The notes under the pieces: generated by a model
Told to the model about the DNA's origin: nothing
Seen by the model: the letters and a program-made list of their open reading frames with translations, nothing else
The model's database searches: none
Position numbers and translations under genes: made by a program
Source: Kingella negevensis
GTDB taxonomy: Bacteria > Pseudomonadota > Gammaproteobacteria > Burkholderiales > Neisseriaceae
Direction: 5' to 3'
DNA: 64,000 nucleotides
Assembly (NCBI RefSeq): GCF_030177895.1
Contig: NZ_CP123448.1
Location: 372,001 to 436,000, forward strand
Shown here: piece by piece, positions 41,508 through 50,452 of the stretch
Layout: each line of letters begins with the position of its first letter
How positions within the stretch are numbered: the first letter of the stretch is position 1

Positions 41508-42741
41508 AATAAAACCCGTCTTGTTTTTCGCTTGGCAATAAAGTTTTTTCCTCCTTTAAAACCGCGTCTTCATGACGGCGCAAAAATTTCTCACGCTGCA
41601 ACTGGTTTTCTTCCTCAAAAATCGAACACGTCGCCAACAGCATACGTCCACCTGATTTCAGCGTTTTCCACAATTCGTCCAACATCGCTTCTTGTTGTCG
41701 CGCCGTTTTCAGCGCATCGGTTGGGCGGCGCAACCATTTAATATCGGGATTGCGCTTAATCGTGCCAGACGCGGTACACGGCACGTCCGCCAAAATCGCG
41801 TCAAACGGCACACCGTCCCACCAATCCACCACATTTTCCGCAGGCGCACAATGCAAGGCAGCCTGAAAATGCAAGCGGTCTAAATTCTCCTGCACACGCG
41901 CCAAACGCTTGTTATCAATATCCAAAGCCGTAACCGCGCAATCCGCCATTTCCAAAATATGCCCCGTTTTGCCGCCAGGGGCAGCGCAAGCGTCCAACAC
42001 GCGCTCGCCGTTTTGCGGATTGAGCAAATACGCCGCTTGCTGTGCGCCAAAATCTTGCACCGACACCACACCTTCGGCAAATTTCGGTAACTGGCTAACA
42101 GGCACGGGCGTGGCAATGCGAATGGCGTAATCGTCCAACTGTTTCGCTGGAATTTCAAGCTCTTGCAGCAGTTGCAAATATTGCTCCGCGTTCATGTGGC
42201 GGCAATTGACGCGCAACGTGAGCGGTGGGTGCGATTGAAACGCTGTAACCATGTTGTGCCAATGTTTTGGGTATTGATTTTGCAATGTTTTTTGCAACCA
42301 AATTGGCAGATTGTGTTTTGCCACATCGTCAAATTTACACGCTTTATTCAAGCCGTCTTTTTCGCGCAAAAAGCGGCGCAAAATCGCATTGGCAAATGAA
42401 CGATATTGACCGCGCCCGATTTTGGCGATGTTGTCCACCGCTTCATTTACTACGGCGTGTGGGGCGTTGCGCGTGTGGTTGAGTTGATACAAAGCAACCA
42501 GCAGATAATGTTCCAATGCTTTGTTTTCAATTGGTTTGTTTAGCATTTTGCCGAGCATATATTTCAGGCTGCCTGAAAAGCGTTGGCAGCCGTAAGCGAT
42601 GTCTTGCAGCATGCCTTTGTCTTGCGCGGTTAAATCGGGGTTTTGCGCGATGATGTAGGCGAGTTCATCTGATAAGTTTTTGCCGCTTTCTACGGCGAGT
42701 AAGGTTTTTGTGGCTAGGGTTTGGACTTGGGATAGGGACAT
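41485..42741 (-). CDS. rsmB: 16S rRNA (cytosine-967-C5)-methyltransferase
   Basis: A 418-residue enzyme. The N-terminal NusB-like domain covers about residues 1-140 (HYLLVALYQLNHTRNAPHAV then VNEAVDNIAK). The methyltransferase part has VSVQDFGAQQAAYLLNPQNG, LDACAAPGGKTGHILEM (SAM site), ILADVPCTASGTIKRNPDIK (catalytic Cys in PCTASG) and LLATCSIFEEEN (second Cys). It methylates C967 of 16S rRNA. First gene of the rsmB-DUF4390-ntrY-ntrX set. Confidence 0.95.
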   Translation of the reverse strand: MSLSQVQTLATKTLLAVESGKNLSDELAYIIAQNPDLTAQDKGMLQDIAYGCQRFSGSLKYMLGKMLNKPIENKALEHYLLVALYQLNHTRNAPHAVVNEAVDNIAKIGRGQYRSFANAILRRFLREKDGLNKACKFDDVAKHNLPIWLQKTLQNQYPKHWHNMVTAFQSHPPLTLRVNCRHMNAEQYLQLLQELEIPAKQLDDYAIRIATPVPVSQLPKFAEGVVSVQDFGAQQAAYLLNPQNGERVLDACAAPGGKTGHILEMADCAVTALDIDNKRLARVQENLDRLHFQAALHCAPAENVVDWWDGVPFDAILADVPCTASGTIKRNPDIKWLRRPTDALKTARQQEAMLDELWKTLKSGGRMLLATCSIFEEENQLQREKFLRRHEDAVLKEEKTLLPSEKQDGFYYALIEKK

Positions 42742-42914
42742 TTTTGACTTTCTTTCTATAAATTTCAGGCTGCTTAATTATAGTGGAAAACTATTGTAGG
42801 CAGCCTGAAAAATTGGGGAATAGGGGGGATTTGTGTGAAATATGTTGTTTATACGTGAATTTGTTGGTGAGCTACCGACACTTCATTATTTTCAGGCAGC
42901 CTGAAAGTTGCGGT

Positions 42915-42941
42915 GCGTAGGTCGGATACTTGTATCCGACA
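42915..42941. repeat. Single GTCGGATAC palindromic unit
   Basis: GTAGGTCGGATACTTGTATC then CGAC, identical to the left unit at 10544. It lies five bases before the 3' end of the MmeI-like gene. Confidence 0.8.
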
Positions 42942-42945
42942 ATTT

Positions 42946-45720
42946 TTACACCCCTTTCATTTTCTCATACACCCCAAACAAAAACTCCACTCTATCCGCA
43001 TCATCGTTACCGCCAGTGTAGCCGTATGCATTATCCACAGCTTTATCTAGCGCGACGTGGGCGGTGTGCAAGCGCGTAAACGGTGCGCCCCTGCGATACA
43101 AATCCGCCAAGCTCGGCTCGGGCAAGTTTTCCTGTTGCGCTTGGGCGATGTAATGCGCTCGTGCGTCCAACACGGCTTGGGCGGCTGTGGCAATCGCGGT
43201 GCGGTGTTTTTGTTCGGCTGGGCTGATTTCGGTTTCAGGCTGCCTGAATGCGGCAAACGGAAACGGAAAATTGTTATAAACAATCGTATTGGAATAGCGG
43301 TAATCGCTTTTCAATCGCCCTGCCACGGTTCGCATAAACGCATTGTGCATGGTGCTGCTTAATAGCCCGAAGTGGTACAAAGTCGCGTTTGGCAAACTAA
43401 AATTTGCATTGCCGTTAATCGTATTACTATCCAAATAACCAATCGGGATAAATTCGCGTGTTTCCGATGAAGCGCTTGGAATTAACAAATAATTTCCGCT
43501 TTCAGGCTGCCTGATTGCTTGAAATAAATGCGGCGTGGCTGCGGCTTTATTGGTTTGCTTATCTGAACTTTCTAAACGCATTTGTTTAACCAATTCAATG
43601 CGTTTGGCAACCAAAGGCATTTTTTGTAAATCGGTAAACAATCGCATTTCACTCATTCCATGAAACCACAAACACCAGCGTTCTTTATTATTCAAAAATT
43701 CTTCCGCGCCCAAAAATCGGCGAATGTATTGTTCCGCCAATGGTTCGGCTGCAATCAATTCGTTTTTTTCTTCGGTTGATAAAATTAAATTACCGCCGTC
43801 AGTTGGTTTGCTGCCGTAAATCATTTCAGGTTCGCCCGAAATCGGTTTACTGCATTTTTCAATAATCACATTCGGCGCATCAATCAAATACGGATTGATG
43901 TTCGCCACTTCGCGTTTTTCAGGCTGCCCTTTGATGTCTGGATAATCAAATAAATATTTCGCACCCGAATGCTTTTCAGGCTGCCTGAAACCGACAATCA
44001 CGCAATGCACCGCCGCTTTGCCGTGCGCTTGGCTCGTCCATTGAAACGTGCGGTGCGCGAAATGAATTTCCACGCCCCAATCCAACAACGCGCCCCAAAG
44101 TGCTTCCACTTGCTGCCCTTGACAAATGGAATTGGTAGAAACAAAAGCAGCCTGCACTTGCGGATTGTCGCGCATGATTTGCGCCGCTTTCACATACCAA
44201 TTTGCCACATAATCCAAAATCCCAGCATTTTTCAGGCTGCCTGAAACGGCTTGCGTGTCCGCTTTTTGTTCTTTGGTTTGATACGTTGAACCGATAAACG
44301 GCGGATTGCCAAAAATAAAATCCACGTTTTCCCAATCCAAACGCAGCGAATTGCCGTGCGTGATGTGTGCCGATTTGCGTAGTGGAATATTCAGGCTGCC
44401 GTAGCCTTTGCCCAATGCCGCGCCTTCGTGCAAATTGCATAAATGGTCAATCAACCACATGGACAACACCGCAATTTCCGCCGCCAATCCGTCAATTTCA
44501 ATGCCGAAAAATTGCTCAATGCTGACGGCAGATTGCAAATGCGTTTTATCCAATTTCTGATATTCGTGAATGACTTGAATCTCCAATTCACGCAAGGCGC
44601 GATACGCCGCCACAAGAAAATTGCCTGTGCCGCAAGCTGGGTCTAAAAATTTGAGTTTCGCGATTTTTTGTTGAAATTCAATCAAGCGTTTTTTCTTGTC
44701 GCGTTTCAGGCTGCTAATTTGCGCCAATTCCGCTTTTAAATCGTCTAAAAACAACGAGTTGATGACTTTTTCAATATTGTCTTTTTCGGTGTAATGCGCA
44801 CCCAATTCGCGGCGTTCGTTCACGTCCAACGCTTCCTGAAACAGCGAGCCGAAAATTTCGGGCGAAATAAAGCCCCAGTTGATTTCCCTGCCGATGTGAA
44901 TCAGCTTTTGGCGCATTTCGCTGTCAAAATAAATGGTGGGCAGCGTTTCGGCGAATAAGCCGCCGTTGATGTAGTCAAATTCTTGTAAATATTCAGGCAG
45001 CTTGGGTGAGCGTTTGGCGGTGTTGAGCGTTTGGAATAATTCCGTGAGCATTGCGCCTGTGTCGCTGCCGTCTGCTTTGGTGTGTTTGTCAATCAGGCGG
45101 TTGAATTGGTCGGGGCGGAAAATGCCTGTGTCTTCGGCGAATAGGCAAAACAAAATGCGGATTAGGAATTTACGCACGGTGTCGGTATCGTAATCGGCTT
45201 TAATGCCGTTGTAGAGTTCGCGCATCATCGCGGACGCTTGCAAATTAACAAGGCTTTGCGCGTGATGAATTTCCGTTTCCAAATCCAGCAAAAAATTGAA
45301 TAAACCGATGTTTTCAGGAAGCTTTTCAAGCGGAAATTCTACGCAAGCCGTGCCAATGGTTTCGTAAAATCGCATGGTTGCGAAATCGCACACGATGAAA
45401 TACGGCGGTAAATTTTCGGGTTCTTGGGCGCGGATTTGTTCTAAATATTCACGCGCTTGGGCGGCGGCACCGTCTAGGTTTTTGCCTTTGGTTTTTTGTT
45501 CGCAGAGTAATTTTTTCGGCACGAACACATCGGCGAATTTGGTGGATTTTGCGGATTTGAGCCGTTTTTCCAAAATGGCAATGGCTTTGCGGTCTAGCCC
45601 GAAAATGGCGAAAAATTCGTTCCAAAAGGTTTGGGATTCGGATTTTTCGTCTGATTCGTTTTGCCAGCGTGCGGCGAAGGTTTGGGCGTTGATTAGGATT
45701 TGAGATGGGGTGATGGGCAT
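42946..45720 (-). CDS. MmeI-like single-chain restriction-modification enzyme (type IIG/IIL)
   Basis: A 924-residue protein with the layout of MmeI-family enzymes. The N-terminal nuclease motif D-x9-E-x-K is at residues 64-76 (in FADVFVPKKLLCEQK). A helical spacer follows (RKFLIRILFCLFAEDTGIF, LGAHYTEKDNIEKVINSLFL). The gamma-class adenine methyltransferase has LKFLDPACGTGNFLVAAYRA (motif I) and FIFGNPPFIGS (motif IV NPPF). The C-terminal target recognition region carries ILDYVANWYVKAAQIM, TFQWTSQAHGKAAVHCVIVG and YSNTIVYNNFPFP. One chain would cut, methylate and recognise DNA. Four DUS-encoded motifs lie within (FRQPE, IRQPE, GQPEK, SGSLK). AAGGAACC precedes the ATG. No partner genes. Confidence 0.88.
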   Translation of the reverse strand: MPITPSQILINAQTFAARWQNESDEKSESQTFWNEFFAIFGLDRKAIAILEKRLKSAKSTKFADVFVPKKLLCEQKTKGKNLDGAAAQAREYLEQIRAQEPENLPPYFIVCDFATMRFYETIGTACVEFPLEKLPENIGLFNFLLDLETEIHHAQSLVNLQASAMMRELYNGIKADYDTDTVRKFLIRILFCLFAEDTGIFRPDQFNRLIDKHTKADGSDTGAMLTELFQTLNTAKRSPKLPEYLQEFDYINGGLFAETLPTIYFDSEMRQKLIHIGREINWGFISPEIFGSLFQEALDVNERRELGAHYTEKDNIEKVINSLFLDDLKAELAQISSLKRDKKKRLIEFQQKIAKLKFLDPACGTGNFLVAAYRALRELEIQVIHEYQKLDKTHLQSAVSIEQFFGIEIDGLAAEIAVLSMWLIDHLCNLHEGAALGKGYGSLNIPLRKSAHITHGNSLRLDWENVDFIFGNPPFIGSTYQTKEQKADTQAVSGSLKNAGILDYVANWYVKAAQIMRDNPQVQAAFVSTNSICQGQQVEALWGALLDWGVEIHFAHRTFQWTSQAHGKAAVHCVIVGFRQPEKHSGAKYLFDYPDIKGQPEKREVANINPYLIDAPNVIIEKCSKPISGEPEMIYGSKPTDGGNLILSTEEKNELIAAEPLAEQYIRRFLGAEEFLNNKERWCLWFHGMSEMRLFTDLQKMPLVAKRIELVKQMRLESSDKQTNKAAATPHLFQAIRQPESGNYLLIPSASSETREFIPIGYLDSNTINGNANFSLPNATLYHFGLLSSTMHNAFMRTVAGRLKSDYRYSNTIVYNNFPFPFAAFRQPETEISPAEQKHRTAIATAAQAVLDARAHYIAQAQQENLPEPSLADLYRRGAPFTRLHTAHVALDKAVDNAYGYTGGNDDADRVEFLFGVYEKMKGV

Positions 45721-45794
45721 TTTTTGGGGTTCCTTGTTTTTTTGAATGGGGTGTCGGTGGTTTGCGGATAGGTTTTGTGAAGGTTTGAGGGTTT

Positions 45795-45818
45795 TGTCGG
45801 CGAGCCGCCGCTCCGTGT
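45795..45818. repeat. Partial GC-rich palindromic unit (GAGCGTCGGC family)
   Basis: GTCGGCGAGCCGCCGCTCCG, a shortened copy upstream of the MmeI-like gene. Confidence 0.5.
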
Positions 45819-45867
45819 TATCCTGATTTGAATAACGAATTTATAGTGCGTTACTTTTGTTATAGCA

Positions 45868-45903
45868 ATGCAGCCTGAAAAATAAATTTTCAGGCTGCAT
45901 TTC
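45868..45903. terminator. DUS-pair terminator after fmt
   Basis: AATGCAGCCTGAAAA and TTTTCAGGCTGCATTTC, directly downstream of the minus-strand fmt gene. Confidence 0.8.
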
Positions 45904-45904
45904 G

Positions 45905-46834
45905 TTATTCAAACGCTTTGCCATTCGCCAACTCACGCCCCGCCAAAAACGCGCTCGCTGTCATGCGTTTGCTGCCAGACGGTTGCAATTCTGTAATACA
46001 AACCGCGCCGTCGCCGCAGGCAATGATAATGCCATTTGCATTGGCTGCTAACACTGTGCCAGTCGCGCCGTTTTGTGCAACGGGTGCCGCTGCCCAAATT
46101 TTCATCGGTTTGCCTTGCCATTCTGTCCATGCGGTTGGCACGGGATTGAAGGCGCGAATTTTTCGTGCGACCACTTCGGCTGGTTCTTGCCAGTTGATTT
46201 TGGCTTCTTCTTTGGTCAGCTTTTGCGCGTAGGTTACGCCGTCTTCAGGCTGCACGGTGCTTTTTAGGCTGCCTGTTTGTTGCAAAGTTTGCAAGTCTTG
46301 CACGATGGCGGTTGCGCCTAATGCCATGAGCGCGTCGTGAACTTCATTGGCGGTGTCGGTGGGTTTGATGGCGTAACGGTGTTCGCTCACCACATTGCCT
46401 GTATCCAAACCGATGTCCATTTGCATAATGCACACGCCTGTTTCTGCGTCGCCTGCTTCAATGGCGCGTTGAATAGGGGCTGCGCCGCGCCAACGGGGTA
46501 AGATTGATGCGTGAATGTTCAGGCAGCCGTGTTTGGGCGTGTCCAGTACGTCTTGCGGCAAAATCAAGCCATACGCGGCGACAACCATGATGTCGGCATC
46601 TACGTCGCGCAGCATTTGCAAGGCTTCGGCGTTGTTGCGCAATTTTTCAGGCTGCTCTACGCGCAAGCCGAGTTCTAATGCGGTTTGTTTGACTGCGCTG
46701 GCTTGCAACTGCATGCCGCGACCTTTTGGGCGGTCTGGTTGGGTTAAGACGAGTGGGATTTCAAAGCCTGCGGCGGCAATGGCTTTGAGTGCAGTGGCGG
46801 AGAAATCGGGTGTGCCTGCAAAAATAACTTTCAT
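45905..46834 (-). CDS. fmt: Methionyl-tRNA formyltransferase
   Basis: A 309-residue enzyme. KVIFAGTPDFSATALKAIAA opens the folate-binding domain; GLILPQDVLDTPKHGCLNIH and ASILPRWRGAAPIQRAIEAG contain the catalytic Asn and His; MDIGLDTGNVV follows; the C-terminal OB-like domain starts around residue 205. It formylates initiator Met-tRNA. The usual neighbour def is not visible, and the gene stands alone here. Confidence 0.96.
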   Translation of the reverse strand: MKVIFAGTPDFSATALKAIAAAGFEIPLVLTQPDRPKGRGMQLQASAVKQTALELGLRVEQPEKLRNNAEALQMLRDVDADIMVVAAYGLILPQDVLDTPKHGCLNIHASILPRWRGAAPIQRAIEAGDAETGVCIMQMDIGLDTGNVVSEHRYAIKPTDTANEVHDALMALGATAIVQDLQTLQQTGSLKSTVQPEDGVTYAQKLTKEEAKINWQEPAEVVARKIRAFNPVPTAWTEWQGKPMKIWAAAPVAQNGATGTVLAANANGIIIACGDGAVCITELQPSGSKRMTASAFLAGRELANGKAFE

Positions 46835-46873
46835 GTTTGTCCTTCTAATAAAATGGGGTTAGAACGCAAATAG

Positions 46874-47009
46874 GTGCGCCCGATGTATTTATAGTTGATT
46901 AAAATTGCAATGATACAGCGTTGCCAACGTCCTTATGTGCTATATGCACACGGCGGACGTTGTCGCCTTGTCTCATTTTTATTTTAATCAACTATATTAT
47001 CGGGCGCAC
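46874..47009. other. 11-bp hairpin whose loop is split by a Correia-like element
   Basis: GTGCGCCCGAT (46874-46884) and ATCGGGCGCAC (46999-47009) are perfect complements. Removing the element 46890-46996 with one TA leaves an 11-bp stem with a loop of about 9 bases (GTATTTATT), placed like a terminator downstream of the SirB2 gene. Confidence 0.75.
46890..46996. mobile_element. Correia-like miniature element (107 bp) in a hairpin loop
   Basis: Ends TATAGTTGATTAAAATTGCA and (complement) TATAGTTGATTAAAATAAAA; interior GCGTTGCCAACGTCC and GGACGTTGTCGCC. Flanked by the 11-bp inverted arms described separately. Confidence 0.92.
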
Positions 47010-47022
47010 TTTCAGGCTGCGT

Positions 47023-47400
47023 TTAGAATGGTTTGTAGTACGCGAGATAAACGATGGCGCCAATCAACGCGCAGCAAATGAGATAAGCAATCCATGATTT
47101 CAGGCTGCGTGGTTGGCTGCGTAAACAGATAACGCCGATGATGATGTAGCCCAATACGCACATCAGTTTTGTCCCTAGCCAGTAATATGCGCCGCCGATT
47201 TGCCAGTGGGCGATTTGCATCATCAGCATGCCTGTAAACAGCAGCATGGAATCGTTGATGTGCGGAATGATTTTTAATGCTTTGTGCAAGGGTTTTTCAG
47301 GCTGCCAAGTTCGCAACCAAAAGCGAAAATTGAATAGCAAAATGGTGATGCACACAAAGGTGATGTGTACGTGCCGAATCGGTAAATACATCGATTCCAT
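47023..47400 (-). CDS. SirB2 family membrane protein
   Basis: A 125-residue protein with four hydrophobic helices: HVHITFVCITILLFNFRFWL, SMLLFTGMLMMQIAHWQIGG, LMCVLGYIIIGVICLRS and SWIAYLICCALIGAIVYLAY. Length, the HVHI start and IIPHINDSMLLFTG are typical of SirB2/YchQ-like proteins. The function is not settled. It follows the DUF3108 gene by 9 bases, so they are probably one unit. AAGGAGACTTT precedes the ATG. Confidence 0.83.
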   Translation of the reverse strand: MESMYLPIRHVHITFVCITILLFNFRFWLRTWQPEKPLHKALKIIPHINDSMLLFTGMLMMQIAHWQIGGAYYWLGTKLMCVLGYIIIGVICLRSQPRSLKSWIAYLICCALIGAIVYLAYYKPF

Positions 47401-47409
47401 AAAGTCTCC

Positions 47410-47973
47410 TTAAGGTTGAACGCTCACGCCGTCAATCACGGCGGATTTGAGCGTTAAATTGTATGATTTTCTGCCATCGGAATAGCTGATAATGGCGAGA
47501 ATGTGGACTAAATCGGGCGCAAAGCCATATTTTACATTGCTATCGCCGCGCTTCAAACTGAATTGTGAAACGGGCATAGACGTGCCGTTAATCGTTAATT
47601 TTGTGTCGCTCAAGGCTTTCAGGCTGCCAACTTTATGCAAGGTTTTACCGTTGGTTACGCTCATATTGCTAGACAATTTGCCTTTGTTTGCGCCCAGTTG
47701 CCATGCCAAAGAAAATAAATCTGACACTGCGCCGTTTACGGTTTTCACTTCTTGATAATCAGGTTTGCTGTATTTCACTTGGCTATGCGCAAACGTGGCT
47801 GTGGCATACGTTTTGCCGTTGCGGATGTCGCGATAATATTCAGGCTGCAACTCGTTACCTACAATTTTACCACCTGCTTGAAAGCTCATTTTGTACTTCG
47901 GCATGTTGATGTTTGCCACGATTGTGTAGCTATCGCCAGCGCGTTTAAACGTCATCGTGGCAGGAATGCCCAA
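47410..47973 (-). CDS. DUF3108 domain protein, apparently lacking its signal peptide
   Basis: 187 residues if a TTG at 47973 is used (AAAGGAACACAA before it). The content GIPATMTFKRAGDSYTIVAN, YYRDIRNGKTYATATFAHSQ, SDLFSLAWQLGANKGKL and ISYSDGRKSYNLTLKSAVID is typical of DUF3108 proteins, normally exported and starting with a signal peptide and about 20 more residues. Here an in-frame TAG lies just upstream and no signal peptide is seen. Either the gene has lost its 5' end or it uses an atypical start. Function unknown. Confidence 0.65.
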   Translation of the reverse strand: MGIPATMTFKRAGDSYTIVANINMPKYKMSFQAGGKIVGNELQPEYYRDIRNGKTYATATFAHSQVKYSKPDYQEVKTVNGAVSDLFSLAWQLGANKGKLSSNMSVTNGKTLHKVGSLKALSDTKLTINGTSMPVSQFSLKRGDSNVKYGFAPDLVHILAIISYSDGRKSYNLTLKSAVIDGVSVQP

Positions 47974-48026
47974 ATTGTGTTCCTTTGAAAAAATAAACAG
48001 GCTACATGATTGCAGCCTGAAAAATC

Positions 48027-48833
48027 CTAACCCAAACTCATCATCTCAATCTGTCCCAAACTGCGCCCCAAAAACCGCTCGCCAATCGTTTGGAAACGCA
48101 ACGGAATATCCGACACATAAAAGCGATAATCAGGCACTAGATTACTGGTGTTCAACAAGCCAGCCGCTGCCAACGCCTGCGCGGTGGCTTCCGCCGTGGT
48201 TGTGGACGAATCTACCAGCTCAATTTGCGGCGCTTCCGCCTTAATCAACGGTTTCAAATGCGGAAAATGCGTACAGCCCAACACCAGCGTATCAATATCC
48301 TCCACCAAAAGCGGTTTCAAATATTCACGCACCGTTAAACGCGTTACTTCGTGGTCAATCCAGCCCTCCTCCACCAACGGCACAAGCAGCGGCGTGGCTT
48401 GCGAAACCACACGCGCGTCAGGATTATGCGCATGAACCGCGCGCGCATAGGCATTGCTGTTTACCGTCGTATTGGTGGCAATCACGCCGATGTGATTATT
48501 TTTAGTCGTCGCCAACGCCGCTTGCGCACCCGCTTCAATCACGTTTAACACAGGCATATTGCCCGCCATTTTTTGCACTTTTTGCCCAGCCACCGCCGCA
48601 ATCGTGTTACACGCAATCACCAACGCTTTCACTTGATTTTGCAGCAAAAAATCCACAATTTGCCCCGTGAATGTTTCAATTGTAGAACGCGATTTCACAC
48701 CATAAGGCACACGCGCCGTGTCGCCAAAATACATAATATTTTCATTCGGCAAACGCTCCATCAACGCGCGAACCACGGTTAAACCGCCCACGCCCGAATC
48801 AAAAACACCAATCGGTTGAGTATTAGAATCCAT
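48027..48833 (-). CDS. murI: Glutamate racemase
   Basis: A 268-residue enzyme. PIGVFDSGVGGLTVVRALME has the active-site Asp and Ser; MYFGDTARVPYG; VIACNTIAA holds the first catalytic Cys; TLVLGCTHFPHLKPLI the second. It makes D-glutamate for peptidoglycan. Stands divergent from accA, with several DUS between. Confidence 0.96.
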   Translation of the reverse strand: MDSNTQPIGVFDSGVGGLTVVRALMERLPNENIMYFGDTARVPYGVKSRSTIETFTGQIVDFLLQNQVKALVIACNTIAAVAGQKVQKMAGNMPVLNVIEAGAQAALATTKNNHIGVIATNTTVNSNAYARAVHAHNPDARVVSQATPLLVPLVEEGWIDHEVTRLTVREYLKPLLVEDIDTLVLGCTHFPHLKPLIKAEAPQIELVDSSTTTAEATAQALAAAGLLNTSNLVPDYRFYVSDIPLRFQTIGERFLGRSLGQIEMMSLG

Positions 48834-49010
48834 TATTTCCCTTTCAGGCAGCCTGAAAAATCAAAACCGCGTATTTTACGCGCAAAAAAACTTTCAGGCA
48901 GCCTGAAAACGTGCAAAAAACAAATGAATAGCGTATCATTCGCACAATTTGCAGCCTGAAAAATAGGCAGCCTGAAAGATTTTTACTATACAAGAGGCCG
49001 AGATAAACCG

Positions 49011-50003
49011 ATGAAACCCGTTTACCTAGATTTTGAACAACCCATCGCCGAACTCAATAACAAAATTGAAGAATTACGCTTTGTGCAAGATGATTCAGCC
49101 GTTGATATTTCAGACGAAATCAAACGCTTACAGAAAAAAAGCCACGAGCTGACCAAATCCATTTTTGCTAAACTCACGCCCGCACAAATTTCCCAAATTT
49201 CGCGCCACCCACAACGCCCTTATACGTTGGACTACATCAATGCACTTTGCACCGATTTCCAAGAATTGCACGGCGACCGCCATTTTGCCGATGATGCTGC
49301 GATTGTGGGTGGCTTAGCGCGTTTCAACGGACACAGCGTTGTTGTGATTGGACACCAAAAAGGACGCGACACCAAAGAAAAAATCCAACGCAACTTTGGC
49401 ATGCCACGCCCCGAAGGTTATCGTAAAGCCCTGCGCCTGATGAAAACCGCCGAAAAATTCAATTTACCCGTGCTAACTTTCATCGACACCCCCGGTGCAT
49501 ACCCCGGTATCGGCGCAGAAGAGCGCAATCAATCCGAAGCCATCGGCAAAAACTTGTATGAATTGACGAAATTGCGCGTTCCCGTGATTTGCACCGTGAT
49601 TGGCGAAGGCGGTTCAGGTGGCGCGTTAGCCATTGCCGTCGGCGACTATGTGAACATGCTGCAATATTCCACTTATTCCGTGATTTCGCCCGAAGGCTGC
49701 GCGTCAATCCTCTGGAAAACCGCCGAAAAAGCCCCAGAAGCTGCCGCCGCATTAGGCATCACTGCCGAGCGTTTATATAAACTCGGCTTGATTGACCGTG
49801 TGATTGAAGAACCGCTAGGCGGTGCACACCGCGATTACGAAGCGTTAATGGCAAAAGTCCGCGAAGTGATTGACGACCAATTACGCGCCGCACAATTCAT
49901 GCCGCTAAATGATTTGTTGACACGCCGTTTTGACAGAATCATGGATTACGGTCAATTTATCGATAAAAACGATAAAGAGAAAAAAGCGAAAAAAGCGAAA
50001 TAA
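49011..50003 (+). CDS. accA: Acetyl-CoA carboxylase carboxyltransferase, alpha subunit
   Basis: A 330-residue protein: [20 protein letters not shown], then [60 protein letters not shown] and [20 protein letters not shown], covering the crotonase-like carboxyltransferase fold. With AccD it transfers CO2 from biotin to acetyl-CoA. The Lys-rich tail ([12 protein letters not shown]) is slightly unusual. GAGGCCGAG precedes the start. Confidence 0.97.
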   Translation: MKPVYLDFEQPIAELNNKIEELRFVQDDSAVDISDEIKRLQKKSHELTKSIFAKLTPAQISQISRHPQRPYTLDYINALCTDFQELHGDRHFADDAAIVGGLARFNGHSVVVIGHQKGRDTKEKIQRNFGMPRPEGYRKALRLMKTAEKFNLPVLTFIDTPGAYPGIGAEERNQSEAIGKNLYELTKLRVPVICTVIGEGGSGGALAIAVGDYVNMLQYSTYSVISPEGCASILWKTAEKAPEAAAALGITAERLYKLGLIDRVIEEPLGGAHRDYEALMAKVREVIDDQLRAAQFMPLNDLLTRRFDRIMDYGQFIDKNDKEKKAKKAK

Positions 50004-50029
50004 GTCTTTTAATACACGGTAATTCTTTC

Positions 50030-50117
50030 GTAGGGTGCGCCCCACGCACCATTTTCAAATGAAATCAATCTTTCAGGCTGCCTGAAGATTTTGGTGTGCA
50101 GGGCGCACCCTACAAAC
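50030..50117. repeat. Inverted pair of GTAGGGTGCGC units enclosing a DUS
   Basis: GTAGGGTGCGCCCCACGCAC and (complement of the right side) GTAGGGTGCGCCCTGCACAC, about 45 bases apart, with TTTCAGGCTGCCTGAA between them. Fills much of the gap after accA. Confidence 0.8.
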
Positions 50118-50163
50118 AGCCTGAAAAACACAAGGGATAAAGCCAGTCTTTGTCCCTTTTTAC

Positions 50164-50191
50164 TTGACTTTTCGCAGATAAACACTATAAT
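50164..50191 (+). promoter_or_regulatory. Strong sigma-70 promoter reading into the rhlE leader
   Basis: TTGACT (50164-50169), 16-base spacer, TATAAT (50186-50191). It is about 260 bases before rhlE, one of the best promoter matches in the window. Confidence 0.8.
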
Positions 50192-50197
50192 CCGCCG

Positions 50198-50452
50198 TTC
50201 TCTTTTTGAAGCCATCGTCTTCAGCCAACCCAGATTTGTTATCCAAATCTCAACTGTGTATTCATATTTTGCAGGTTGTTGTCGATGTAACCCCCAGTGC
50301 AAAAGCTGGCGACAACAATGCAGTTAAATTCTTTCGCCGTTTTTCAGGCTGCCTGAAAAATCGCCGCAACTAATTTCCCATGCTTCCCATGCTTCTAAGG
50401 CTGCCTGAAAACCGTTCAGCGCAGAATGTTGTTGTGCCATTTAGGAAAAATA
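50198..50452 (+). other. Long structured leader of rhlE (or separate small RNA)
   Basis: No gene is seen. It contains the stem TTGTTGTCG and CGACAACAA (about 50277-50318) around a C-rich loop, then a DUS at 50342-50359 and another core near 50402. A leader of this length suggests post-transcriptional control of the helicase gene, or an independent RNA. Confidence 0.45.

Noticed and set aside
42742..42945. Hidden small gene between rsmB and the MmeI-like gene
   Set aside because: Only uptake sequences, part of a repeat and AT-rich spacer; no open frame with a start signal.
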